Positions 10,916-22,067 of a stretch of DNA of 64,000 nt are shown piece by piece; positions within the stretch are counted from its first letter, which is position 1, and each line of letters opens with the position of its first letter. This stretch comes from Symbiodinium natans (Eukaryota > Sar > Dinophyceae > Suessiales > Symbiodiniaceae): assembly GCA_905221605.1 (NCBI GenBank), contig CAJNDS010002530.1:250001-314000 (forward strand), read 5' to 3'. Both the position numbers and the translations under genes were made by a program. The notes below the pieces were generated by a model. That model was not told the origin of the DNA. It saw only the letters and a program-made list of their open reading frames with translations, and did not search any database.

Positions 10916-13900
10916 CATCTTCGGCGGCATTAGTGGTCACTGCAGGCGGCATTGGCTGTCATGGCTCCCTGCTAGAGGCTGTGGGAGTGCGATGACCAGG
11001 GAGATGCAAGAGGCGAACCCGAACTGGTTGCCGCAATTGGGCCGCATCATGGCACATCCTGTGCTAGCACGCCACGCAAAGCCGGGCCGTTTGGTAAGGC
11101 CGGGGGCTCCCTGCCTCACTCATCCGGCTCACGCGGCTGGGCCGTCCTGGGCCATCTATCAGATGGCGGCGTCAAGGCGGCCCACATGGAAGGATAACTC
11201 GATGTCTATAAGCTCTACAGGGAACATGTCGGACGTTGTGTCCCGGAGAGATCTCTCCAAGGTGCTTGCCGACGGCTGGGGCCGGGTGCCATCACTGGTC
11301 GGCGCGCGATGCCGTCGTTAAACGAGATGGGCCACGCGAGGCGGGGGAGCACCGGCAGGGGCAGTCTCTGCCCCCTACAGCCGATCCGGCCCTTCGCGCT
11401 GCTGCACGTTCTTCCATTTCGGAGTTTAACGCGAGTAGACGAGCCTCCTAGAGGCAAAACCTGTGCCCAAGCCTGTGCTGAAAACTCTGCGGTGCGCATG
11501 AGTGCTCGCTGGACTTAACGCTCATCTTAGAATCTTGGGTGCTCATGTCTGTCTCACGAACCCAGTCGATAAGCTCCCCAACCGCTTGCTGCGTGTGCTG
11601 AAAATCTGTGCGGGCGAAATACATGACCAGTGGCGAATGCAGAATCCAGAGACAAAGTCTCCACAGCAGCCGAAAGGAGGCGCAAACGGACACAATGTGA
11701 CAATGTGGCAGGAAGGTCAAGCATCTCAGGCAAAACCACAGAAACAGAAACCCTCGCCTCTTCCATGTCAAAGCCTAAGCTCTCGAAGCATCTCTTCATG
11801 TCAGGGTTTTCCAGCGACCTCAGTTGTCAACTGGATCTGGTGTGCAGCTCCTGCGCTTGACAAGCCCCGTTTCATGGTGGACGTGAACTGCAGACCAGCT
11901 TCTGGACGAATTCCTAGCATCACAAGAGGCTCGCCCTAGGGCCCTAGAGCGCCTTACTCCTTGTCAGCGGTATGCTGCAACACGCGGCAGTGTCCTGCCA
12001 AGATATGGTTCCATTCTTCTCTTTGTCCACATGCCTTGGAAATGAAAGACAAGCAGCGTTTTCCCAAACAAACCACGATAGACTGACGTCCTTGATCATT
12101 AACCTCTTGCCCTCAATGTCTGGGCAGAGGACCAGTTAAAACCCGGCAGTATGGCGAGGCAAAACAGCATGGCTTTTGCAGAGATACATCTGGGTCCACG
12201 AAGAGCATGCCTGCCGCCTAGATGCTTGAACATCTCATCGAGCTGTGCCCGGACTTCCTTCTCCTCATCTTCCCTAGTGGACTGCAAGGCTGATTCGACG
12301 AAGATACCTGCAAAGGAGCGAGGTACTCAGTTTAGACTTGTGCTCTGCTAGCGGGTGACAGCAAAGCGGATTGAGTGTCCATGTCTTCTAACTTGCCACT
12401 GCGCCAGACTCTGCAGACTGTGCCGGAATGTGCCTGTTACCACGTTCATCATCGCCAGCACAGCAAAAGCAATATAAAGAACGAAAACAACTGCCAGCCA
12501 CGGCGAAATTTGTTCTTCCAAGGGTTCCAGAAGATCAGCCCAATCAATGCCGCCCGTAATGCCAGCAAAAAGGGAGACCAAAGCTTGAGGCAGCGATCCG
12601 TAGTAGCTCTTCATCTGCGGAGCGAGCACCATGATCTGGGGCTCCTCCAAGCCTTTGTCAGCAATCATCTGCGTCAAGCAGACTCCGACGCCGTACATCA
12701 AGAATGCCAATAAGATGATCGTCCACATCAGCGACTTCAGCGAAGCTACGATGGACATCACCATTGATCGCAGCTCTTGGACGAAGCGTAGCAGACGCAT
12801 AAGGCGGAGAATCCGGAGTAGGCGCATCAAGCGGATGATTCTCATGAATGACAGATTGCCAGTCTCTGTCGACACATTCTCGTCCCCAACAGCCAGTGTT
12901 GAGATAATGTCAACTAGCTGTAGGCCGACGACAACTGAATCGAATAAGTTCCACTTCCATTCCGTTGTGCGGAAAAAATTGATGTGGTAGACAAAGATGC
13001 GCATTATCAGCTCGCAAGTGAAAATGAACGCAAAAATGTTCTCAAAGATATCGAAAATCTCTGGCGCTGTTTGGCCGATGTTTGAAACCATCCAGTCAGC
13101 TTGGATGCCCATCATCACCGCGTTCAACACAATGAAAGCAATAATAACATAGCCAAAGCAAGTATTCTCCACAAAGCTGCGACGCACAAACTCGCGCAGT
13201 CTGTGTAACACGCTCATTGCTGCAGATAAGTCAGATGAGTCCTGCAAAAGCAGAGTATGAGAGGCAATTTTCGGGCAAAGCTGCTCCAATTTTCTAGCTG
13301 CCAACACTGTTGCCTGCGCCTCCTCTGGCTGCAGGGGCTTCGGGTCTGCGTCTGGTACAACAGGGCATGGGGCGATGTTCTCGACGCCTGGCAGAAGAAT
13401 GTGCGAAACTGCCGATGTCTCAACCTGGCACAGGCACCTCCAAAAGCTGCCCCGCGCGCCATGGACTTGAGAGACTTGCGACCCTCGGCTACATTTGGTC
13501 CGGCGAAGCGGGACTTCCTTGACCTGATCTACGCAAATCGAGTGCACTTGAAGATGAAGATGCGCATGGTGGAAGTTAGTGTGGCTCTCCGCTGTCTGAA
13601 GGTTACAGGAGTGTTACAGGTTTTCAAAGGGCTCTGGGGTCGCGTGACCCTCATGTGCAAAGCTATATGGCTATACCTGGTGAATTTCAGGCAAGAGTAG
13701 TAGACGTGAAATGGCAGAGCAGCGCTTGGCAAGGCAACGCAATGCTCAGCAAGAAATCTTAGGGATCTGAGCTTCAAGCTTCGGGGCGCCCATCTCATCA
13801 GGCACCATACCCGGCAGTTTCGTCTCCTGATGCGCATACAGTGCCATCCATCCCTGATGTGTAGCCTAAGACGCTCACAGACCGCTTCCTTGTCGGGCTC

Positions 13901-13970
13901 GGCCTCTCGTTGCTCATCATCGAGCGGTGCCAGCTTGGCTGGCAACGCCGTTGAAGGTGCAGCTTTCGGC
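9620..13970 (-). CDS. voltage-gated cation channel with C-terminal EF hands
   Basis: A six-helix, single-domain voltage-gated cation channel of the eukaryotic Nav/Cav-related type. The main exon runs from about 13480 (or 13240 if a small intron is present) down to 12434. In order it holds S1 (YVIIAFIVLNAVMMGI), S2 (IFENIFAFIFTCELIMRIF), S3, an Arg-rich S4 (MRIIRLMRLLRILRLMRLLR), S5, a pore loop with TGGIDW, and S6 (VVFVLYIAFAVLAMMNVV). Fixed downstream exons are 12307-12211 (continuing S6 as MNVVTGIFVESA and a charged helix), 12034-11984 (EF loop DKEKNGTISWQD), 11818-11758 (LENPDMKRCFESLGFD) and 9707-9620 (second EF hand, DDGDGECTLDEF). A probable N-terminal exon is 13970-13883 (LAPLDDEQREAEPDKEA). 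Four of these introns start with GC. The second EF loop is one residue short. The true start and the C-terminal end after LRCKG are not located. It would act in a membrane, gated by voltage and probably tuned by Ca2+. Confidence 0.85.
9720..11750 (-). other. large intron of the channel gene
   Basis: This lies between the fixed exons 11818-11758 and 9707-9620 of the channel gene. Short open frames on both strands show no motif. A (CCAG)n tract sits at 10881-10914. Confidence 0.6.
10881..10914. repeat. (CCAG)n tetranucleotide repeat
   Basis: About eight tandem copies of CCAG inside the large channel intron. Confidence 0.95.
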
Positions 13971-13999
13971 CTCGAAATAAAGAATAAACTAGAAACGAA

Positions 14000-14940
14000 C
14001 ATTTCAACACTTTCAGCTCATTCCAGTGGTGTCGACAGCGGCTGCCTGTGTGGGCTTGCAGTCTCGAGCTCATCCTGTCAGAAAGCTCATGGAAAAATTC
14101 GCTCTGGCCTTGGTGGAGGGTATTGTATTGGGGTGGAACTGGCTTGGGGTTGCCGAAGACTTGAACCAGCCGACCTCTCGCTTGAGGGGCACAATCAGCA
14201 AACGGCTGCAAGTTGCGGTGGATGAAAAGGCAAATCATGGTGCCGATCTGAGATGTGTTCGCGGGGCTGTTTCTTTTTGAGTTTCGATTTCCGCCTTCTT
14301 CCACACATGCAGCCTGTCAAATAAGTCTATCCGGGAAAGTGCTGCAAACTGGAAAGAGCCGGTCAACTGGCACACTGGTGTACTTCGGCTGCATGGGCAT
14401 GATGTCTGGTTCGTGAAATGCAGTACAACTGCAGTTCTGGCGCATGGTGCACATTCCCGCGTGTTAAACCCTCCATGACATGACACATTGCATAAATGCT
14501 GTGAATTTGCCTGCCTGGCACTCCGACTCTGGCAGGGCCAATTGCAAAGGCCCTTGCCTGCAGTGAAGCAGCTTCTCGGTTCGAGTATGAACACAAAGGC
14601 CTCTAGAAGAACCGAGCAGATCAAAAGAGGGTCCACCTGAAAAACTGGGACAGATCCTCGATGAATCCGTTCCTGAGACGTTCTTCGTGAGCGTGCAGCT
14701 CCTGCTGCAGCCAACCTTGAAATACCTGGGCTGTGCAGCTTTCGATGCATGTGCCATACCCCTCGAAAGATGAAAAAACCCAGAAACCTCTTGGTGGAGC
14801 ATGCCAACCCCATACACTCCGCTGCATTCAAACCTCAAAAGAAAGGGGGGATCAAGAAAATGCCGTAACAGTTTTGGGATGTACGGAAAGGATCGCGAGA
14901 GCGATAGAAAGCCTACGTTCGTGACAAGTACCGGCATCAG
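14000..14940. other. no supported exon
   Basis: This lies upstream of the first placed channel exon. Minus-strand frames such as the one at 14235-14831 are open but show no recognisable domain. It may hold further N-terminal exons. Confidence 0.35.
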
Positions 14941-14949
14941 TTCTGTCCG

Positions 14950-15650
14950 ACACCACGTGTTTGCGCCAAGCAGCATGAAAAGTACTACCTTTCTCCGACT
15001 CGTCAGGGGCACAGCCAACTGGTGGTGGCTCTAGCCCTCCACGCCCTCCGCGAGCATTTTGCAATTGTGCTTCCAACCTCTGGTGGGAACTGGTCAAGCT
15101 ATGCTGAACGACCACGACGCATGACTTGCATATCTCGCTATGACAGAACAGCACGAACTTGCTGTGGGAGCTCCTCCGCACATCCTGCACCAGCGTAGCC
15201 AGTTGAGACTGAACCTGCCAGGCGACCGTCATGTCAGAGGGGGCGGTGCAGCAAGGTGGGAAACGGCATAAAATACGGCCAACAGTACATCGAGAGCTCC
15301 AGGGAGTTTGCTTTGACAATGACCAGCAGTTCAGGTTTATCCAACACCCAGAATGACCGCGTGTTCGTGCCAGGCAGCATGAAGAGCACTACTTCTCTCC
15401 GACTTCTCGCAGATCTCGTCAGAGGTGGCACAGCCAACTGGTGGTGACTCTAGCACTCCACGCCCTCCGCGAGCATTTTGCAATTGCGTTTCCAACCTCT
15501 GGTCAGAACTGGTCAGGCTATGCTGAACGACCACGTCGCATGCCTTGCATTTCTCGATATGACAGAACAGCACGAACTTGCTGTGAGAGCTCCTCAGCGC
15601 ATCCTGCACCAGCGTAGCCAGTTCAGACTGAACCTGCCGAGCGATGCTGA
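14950..15650 (-). repeat. diverged tandem duplication with parallel open frames
   Basis: Two similar segments, about 14950-15235 and 15350-15650, are repeated in the same orientation. Read on the minus strand, both stay open through LATLVQD, SSHSKFVLFCH, VVVQHSLTSS and LQNARGGRG. In the best aligned 117 bases I count eight differences, seven of which change the amino acid. This could be a duplicated exon, a pair of pseudo-exons or a non-coding repeat. An AG acceptor precedes VQSELATLVQD (copy near 15630) and VQSQLATLVQD (copy near 15215). No family is recognised. Confidence 0.8.
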
Positions 15651-15659
15651 CAGACTTAG

Positions 15660-18130
15660 CACCTATCGTTTTGACTGCACTGCTCACGAGACAACAACAA
15701 TCATGAGCATCCCTGAGAAAGTACGCTTGGAACGGAAAAGAAGCCAGACAATGTTGGACACTAAATTGGACTGCAGTGCATCTGGCTGCATCTGGGCTGC
15801 ATCTGCACGCGCCTCGGAGTTGTTGACCAATGCCATCTCCACACAGGTTCAGAAAGCCATCACAGCCATCTGTCTCAAAAGCTCTTCAGCTAATTTCATG
15901 TGAAGTGTCAGCATCTCTGCAGGAGAAATGTCGAAAGTCATGACTGTCTGCTGCGTGGAATTGCTTTCCATGTCTTCATTAGCTGCAAGTCACATCGGCA
16001 TCGGTGAACAGCGTGCACGAGGCAATCACCCACCCGGTGTCAAGCGTACCACTCCAGCAGCACATCCTCCTTTCTCGTGCAAGAAGTGAATATATGCAAA
16101 GCCTGTAGAGCTCGTTACAGAGAAAACGTGCGATCTAATCCCCGGTCTTCGTTGGGATTAGCCTGCGCCTTTGGCAGGGAATCGGATGCTCGCAGACTCC
16201 ATGTCAGTTATGTACACTCTGCCGGATGGCAGGAAAACCCAGGGACGTCTGACACCTAGGAGACCCTAGAAAAGGCTAGTCCCGGTAAGAGGATCGGGTT
16301 GCTTTCGCCTTGCTTCGACGTTGAATGCTCGGCAGCTCCGGCGCATTTGCAGGGTCGAATCCTGGCGCATGGCAAACACCGAGTCAAATCTCTACAGTAC
16401 ACGTGCGCGCAGACGTGGTGCAGCACGCCTATGAGGATCAAGCTTGCTTGCCTGTATTGGCTTTTCGCTGGTTGCGCACTCTCAAATTCGACTTTCAGGC
16501 TTCTGGGGCGCTAAAGCTGGTAACCAGACGTGAGTATTGCTTTCAATCCGGTCCTATCCGCTTCTTACATCAGGGGTTTACTTCGCCACGCTTCTTGGGG
16601 ATAGTCTGGAGAGTCCTTTGTGATAAGAGGAGATCCGATACCAACCGCCTTACATTACCAATACCACCCAGGTTTGGCCCCCAAAAAAACGAAAGAATTA
16701 GGCGCTTCTCAGGACCTCCAGTCACCTCAAGAGTCATCTCCACACCACATCTTTTGACTGCACAAGTACTGCACACTGCCGCTGCCCTTGCCGCTGCCGC
16801 TGCCGGATGTTGTTGTTGTCGTCGGTGGTGTCGGTGATGTGCTTTTGCTGCACTTCAAAACAGCGGCAAGGAATCGGCTCAACTTCCAGAAAAGCAGGGG
16901 GCGACAAATGTAGGATCTGAAACGGTACGGAGAGGCTGCGCAAGATGTACGAAAGGATGACTTGAAGAACGGTTGCCCGGGACGGCTTGGTCCCAGGGTG
17001 TGTTGTGCTGTTTTGGTTACCTCGTATTACAAGTACTCAGGGGGAGGTCTAGACCGGCAGGGGCATGCAAATAGACGTCTTCATCCATCAAACCAAGAAC
17101 AGGTCGAGAGTTCACTAGATCTCGCTAGCTGCGGGGCCGATCCGGCTCTGAAACGCTCATGTCCACTTTGCCATACTTTGCCTGTCCATAGGATCCACTG
17201 CGACTTGCACGACCCGGGTCTTAGAATGAAGCAGGATCGTAAAAAACAGCGCGACGCCCTGCAACGGACGGAAGATGCCGCCAAAAGTATTGTCAAGCGG
17301 GAGGCAATAGTAAAGTCGGCCTTGAAGCGGCCTGGGGGCATTTCTGTACCGTTGTGTTGTCGGCTGCCCTTTTTGCTCACGGCGGTCATGTGCTCGTTTT
17401 CGAGAAGCGAAAAGCTTCAAACAAGGATGTCAGGCTTCGTAAGATACCGCTTTGAATTTTACATGTCCTTGATGCCTTGATGCCCTTCTAATGGGCATGG
17501 CAATGACTCTAATGGGCAGGGCATGCTGCCGTCAGGACTCTGACTCTGCGCGGGGGTGGAAGTTCTGTCGTATGGTGCTCGCAGTTTGGGCTTCCTAGGC
17601 CGGGCCAAACACTACACGTGTCGCCGGGTACGATGGCTTCTAGAAGCAGGCTTGAACTGTTGCGCGAGTAACCCTGTGTAGGCTTCCTTTGAGGCCTGCT
17701 TACGAGTAGGGATCAGAAGGCTTCTGGTGACCCTCTCCGAAATTCTCGCACTGTGCCACTATGTGCCACTCACAATCTGCAAGTCACTTTCGCGCAACCG
17801 AAAGTCCTGGAAGCGGTGAGTGCACACGTGGCACACGTGGCACACGTCCATCTGCAGAGATGAAGTGCAAAATCGAAGCCTCGAAGCATCGAGAGCTTGG
17901 TGCAATTTCCATTTTCCTTCGGACGTGGAAATGCATCATTCTGAGCTCCGTTGCCAGCACAGGAAAAGCCATGAACGAAAGGAGAACCGAGGATACCAGA
18001 GCCGAGTTGTCAGGCTCCTGCCAGTGCTAAGCTGCCAGGTGCTTGCGGCTCAGGCTTATGGAAAATTGCCAGGATCACCAGCTTGTCATCATGAGAACCG
18101 TCTGTTGGGTCTGACGGCGGGCCTAGGCAT
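15660..18130. other. no recognised gene
   Basis: Open frames occur on both strands, including a 172-codon plus-strand frame at 16962-17480 and a minus-strand frame at 16570-16776. None has a family motif or a convincing splice-site pair. It is probably intronic. Confidence 0.35.
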
Positions 18131-18138
18131 GCACTCAC

Positions 18139-18334
18139 CAGCAGCAACTGCCCTCAGGTTGAAAGTATAGCAGCTCCAACGCCTGGAATCGTTGTCAGGT
18201 TCACAATGGATCCGTTGTATTCTGTCGGCCTGGATTTCAGGCAGGCGTGCGGCACTATCATTGCTGTCCATCATCCAAAGAGGCCCTGGCGCCATAGCAA
18301 GCTTCACCCATCTTAACGTGACTTGCGAGAGTCC
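18139..18334 (-). CDS. well-bounded exon, unknown protein
   Basis: A clean minus-strand exon. Acceptor CCCTGCCAG precedes GLSQVTLRWVKLAMAPGPLW, the frame stays open through ADRIQRIHCEPDNDSRRWSC and TFNLRAVAA, and it ends at a canonical GTGAGT donor in phase 1. The composition is that of a folded, possibly extracellular domain. No family is recognised. It is probably a downstream exon of the gene that carries the Ser/Thr-rich exon. Confidence 0.55.
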
Positions 18335-18339
18335 CTGGC

Positions 18340-19680
18340 AGGGATTGGCATCAGTCAAGTTGCGCAGGAATAGCTTGCATAATCCGTGTGATCTTTCAGA
18401 CCAGGGTTGAGAAGGCAAAGCCGGGTCACAACCTGGTCACAACCTGGTCACAACCTGGTCACAACCTGGTCATGTCTGGTCACAGAGATGCCGCTCTACC
18501 TCTAGCTCAACACGCGTACCTGAGTCGAGTTCAGAACTGTACACAGCTAAAAACGGGCAGGACTTCTAAAAGCCGAGCGAAGTGAGTGCATTCACAAACG
18601 ACCCGACATAGCAGCAGTATATGAGAACCGCATTGCACCGAGTCCAGAGTGAAGAAAACACGAGCTCAACGGTTTAACTGGGTTTTCGGGTTTTTCTTGA
18701 CCTCACAAGAGAACTACAATAGGGGCATCTTAATAATTTCAAATCCTGTCAATGGCCACTGTTTTTTCCCATAGTTCTGGGACTGGCATGCGAACGAAAT
18801 AAACAACATGGATGGTAAGAAACCCAAACACACAGTGTTCGCGTGTTTCTTGGATTTCTCGTTCGCCATCGCATTAGCACGCAAACCCTTCAGATGATAA
18901 CCAGCTTCCCTTCCTGAATCGCGTGGTTTCGTGAAATGCGGTTTCCTGAATCGCGAGGCCAGCTTCCTGAATCGGGTAGTTTCCTGAATCGTCAAGCATT
19001 AGCATTGGCATTGGCATTGGCATGGGCATGGGCATGGGCCTTGGCGTTGGTCTTGGAAATGGTATCATAGTCGTTGCTATGATTGATATTGCTATTGACC
19101 ACGCCAGCCAGTTAAAGATATCAGGCTCGTAAATGACCGATTAAAAAAAGTGCGCAAAACCCTCAATCGACATTAGTGAGCTGCGCCAAATGTTCTTTTC
19201 ATCTGATTTCCCGGATATTGAAGAATATTGCACGGAATTCAAAGGCTTTTGTGCCTTTTGCTTTCTCTTTTCTGTCATTTGCTCGCGGGTCGACATGAAC
19301 CAGTGTATTGACAAGTCCCAGCACTGCCGGCCTTCAGGACATTCCGAAAGAGCACGTTCACTGAGCTGGACCTTATACTAAATGCTCTTGTTGCAGCTCA
19401 GTGTTCCGGGAACCACGACCCGACTTCAAGAGACTGGTGTGGCTTGATATTGGCTTGGGATACCAGCGCATCTCCCACTCCATCCAAGCTGGAGGAAACC
19501 TTGGCACTGCCCCATGGTACATAAATGCTCAGCATGGCTGGCCAAGGCAACCTCGTCAAACGAATACTCTTCGCTCAGGCGAACCTGTCACATCAGTCAC
19601 TGACAGTCGACCGAAGTGTAAGGAGTTCAAAGACAATCACAACTCAGAGCTGGCCTCGAACTCCCACTCCACAATATAGG
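18340..19680. other. intron-like stretch with short repeats
   Basis: This holds a 12-bp tandem repeat (18425-18484), four copies of a TTCCTGAATCG-type motif (about 18912-18992) and a run of GGCATT/GGCATG units (about 19005-19036). I see no supported exon. Confidence 0.5.
18425..18484. repeat. 12-bp tandem repeat (TCACAACCTGG)
   Basis: About four to five head-to-tail copies of a TCACAACCTGG unit, with a degenerate last copy. Confidence 0.9.
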
Positions 19681-19687
19681 CGCTTAC

Positions 19688-19786
19688 CTGATGCCGCTGC
19701 AAGCAGGGCATGCATCTGACAGCCACGGCGGAAGGCAATGTGTTGACAAGCAACTCCTCAAACTTTCTAAGGAGCTTTGCATAAGC
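19688..19786 (-). CDS. well-bounded 33-codon exon, unknown protein
   Basis: Acceptor CTTTCCAG and donor GTAAGC flank exactly 33 codons, beginning AYAKLLRKFEELLVNTLP and ending RCMPCLQRHQ, phase 0 at both ends. It has the look of a short helical segment followed by a CxxC pair. The family is not recognised. Its position suggests it belongs to the same minus-strand gene as the exons at 18.1 and 20.9-23.5 kb. Confidence 0.6.
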
Positions 19787-19789
19787 CTG

Positions 19790-20940
19790 GAAAGAATTGG
19801 GGCGTTCAAGAGTGCGGTTCCAACCACTCCCGACCCTCACCAAAGCAACCTGCAGCTATCAGAAGGCTCCAAAAGCATCAAAAATTGTCAAAAACATCAG
19901 CAGCAGCTGAGTACACTAACACCATGAAACTACTCGTCGTACACGACGATGGATAGTGTGCAGCAGCAGGCCGCTTGGCAGCAGCATAACTTAGGCACTT
20001 ACTTTTTTCAAGCTCCATGTAAGCCTCTACTGAAATACGAAAAGCAAGAGAGCCAAGTAAACTAATGGTTGTATATTGTAAGATAAAGGGAAGCAAGGAA
20101 GAGAGTTCTCGACAGAGGGCAACGCACTGCACACAACCAAAAAGGTGTGAACGCCCAAGCCAGCCTCGTGGAGCTCCACACCTGAACATGTGTCACAGAA
20201 GAGCTGAGTCACGGCATACGCCGTACGCACAACATGCACACAAGCTTGCACCTTCTTCCCTTGTCTCGGACACAACGTGCAGGCGAACGATCTGGGAAGG
20301 CATGGTGCCGAGACTCACCGCCAGGGCACGCCTGAGAGGGACAGCCTAGCCCCAAAATAAAGCACGTAGATGAGAGAGAAGTGACCTATGGGTGACCTCT
20401 GCCGCATGACCCCTGTGCATCAGCCATATCACGAGATAGCCATGAGCCGCATGACAGGCAGAAAGCATAATGATGGCAGATATAGCCAAGGACAAATGGA
20501 TTGGCGAGCCTCAATGTTTCTTGCAACGAAGAGGGCCGATCCGTCCAGCTCAAGCCTGCAGGGACGGGTTGCTTAAGCGTGTCGTGTCAAGCGCACGTTG
20601 GTGAGCTCCAAATGTACCCGGCTCTCAATTTCTGGTTTCCATGCTCGTCTAGTGAATGGTGGGCTCCTGCCTAATGAGGGATGATACTGCAAAATACTGC
20701 AAAGTTACAGGCTCGAAGGAGCACACTCACCAGACTGGAAAGCGGTCTCGGCAGCCCACACCCAAAATACCCAAAGCATACGTGCACGCGCGCACACACA
20801 CACAATGTACCTCTGCGCAAGGCAAGAAGCTCAGCAAGAAAGCTCAGGGGTCCCAGGCTGGAAAGTGAAATGAGACTTGAAGGAAAGGAACCAGCAGGAG
20901 GGCACAGTTGATCCGCTTTGCATGATGCCACGCGTCCGTG
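19790..20940. other. no supported exon
   Basis: Minus-strand frames such as 20027-20275 are open but have no motif or clear edges. A short (CA)n tract sits near 20790-20805. Confidence 0.4.
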
Positions 20941-20954
20941 CGCAATGACTCCTT

Positions 20955-21432
20955 TCAACACAACAAGTACTTGTTCTGTCCAGGGAGATTCTGACTCCAT
21001 TTCTGTGCATGCAGCTGCTTCAGATGAGTCATGAGGGCATCTGAGCATGTGGCCCGCACGCATAGCTGTGGCCAGTAAAGGACCTCGCCACTGGCTGCTT
21101 TCAGCCTGGAGAAGGCTCCGGACCGGAAGCCGAGAGGAGATGGAGAAGACATATGAAGAGAAACCCCTGCGGCTTCGTTTTGTTCCCCCGTTCTCCTGCT
21201 GCAAGCATCCTGAGCTTCCGAAGAAGCGGCCGTCAATGCAAATGAACACGCCAGCAGGCGTGGACCTCTGCAGGCCGATCGCGAGCAATCTTTGACCATC
21301 TTCCACAGTCTTCCGTGCTTCAGCTGCGGGCTGTGGACATATTGCAGCACAGCGCTCCAGTGGAAACATATACCTGCCATTCTCAGGCATCTCCCAGCAT
21401 GAAGCATCAAGTAAACTCAAAAGACAACTCAA
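20955..21432 (-). CDS. candidate exon, unknown protein
   Basis: A long minus-strand frame includes ERCAAICPQPAAEARKTVED, GVFICIDGRFFGSSGC and a Ser-rich tail. A second frame over the same DNA is also open, so the reading is uncertain. The cysteine spacing and small residues suggest a secreted or extracellular part. No domain is assigned. Confidence 0.3.
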
Positions 21433-21489
21433 AGAGAACTCAAAAAAGGAAGCTCAACATTGTAAAGACTCTTTGAAGCAAAAACTCGT

Positions 21490-21577
21490 TAGAAAAAACC
21501 GGAGACCGTTGATATCTGAGAGATCCTGCCTAGGGCAGGAACTCCAGCCTTTGTCGACGAGGGCACAGCCCGGATAC
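21490..21577 (-). CDS. candidate exon, unknown protein
   Basis: The acceptor ending CCAG just upstream of 21577 leads into YPGCALVDKGWSSCPRQDLS and DINGLRFF. The two cysteines and aromatic residues suggest a folded extracellular segment. The donor is not fixed and no family is recognised. Confidence 0.35.
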
Positions 21578-21702
21578 CTGGGAGAAGAAGGCCACAGAGG
21601 CGCAGGAAGATAAAACCAATAAACGTAATAATAACAACAACAATATGCGTCATTGAATAGCACTACTAATAATATAATAACAACAAAAAAGGAATCCCTT
21701 GG

Positions 21703-21750
21703 AGCCTTAGGGTTTAGGGATGCTTAGGGTTGAGGCGTTTAGGGACAAAA
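21703..21750. repeat. degenerate TTTAGGG-like telomeric units
   Basis: Four spaced copies of TTAGGG or TTTAGGG occur within about 48 bases. TTTAGGG is the telomere unit reported for dinoflagellates. The copies are few and imperfect, so this is at most an old interstitial trace. Confidence 0.45.
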
Positions 21751-21884
21751 AGAGCCTCAGCATCAATGTGCTGCGCATCTGCAAGACTGCTGCTACAAAT
21801 CGTTGGACGAATATGGAGGGCATACAGCGGCATACACACACGGGGGCACTTTAGCGGCTACAATGCAGGCATCTGGCCCACCAG

Positions 21885-21975
21885 AAGGGCGCAGTGAGAG
21901 TTTTCTGAGTTTTCTTGATTGTGAAGTTGGAGAAGACAGTGTCCCCAATACTTACAAACGCATCGTCTACTGTGA
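21885..21975 (-). CDS. candidate exon, unknown protein
   Basis: The minus strand reads VDDAFVSIGDTVFSNFTIKK after an AG acceptor. The composition resembles a beta-rich extracellular domain. It lies directly downstream of the Ser/Thr-rich exon and is probably spliced to it. Confidence 0.35.
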
Positions 21976-22067
21976 AGAGATGGGAACCTAAGAACATTGA
22001 GAATCCCAATTTGTCAACACGCGCGGTACTTGGTTGAAAATTGGGTTCGCTATCTGCCACACGTCCG

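Noticed and set aside
16962-17480. Plus-strand frame with a charged stretch (MKQDRKKQRDALQRTEDAAK)
   Set aside because: It would be the only plus-strand gene in the window. No acceptor/donor pair or family match supports it, so chance is more likely, though a hidden exon cannot be excluded.
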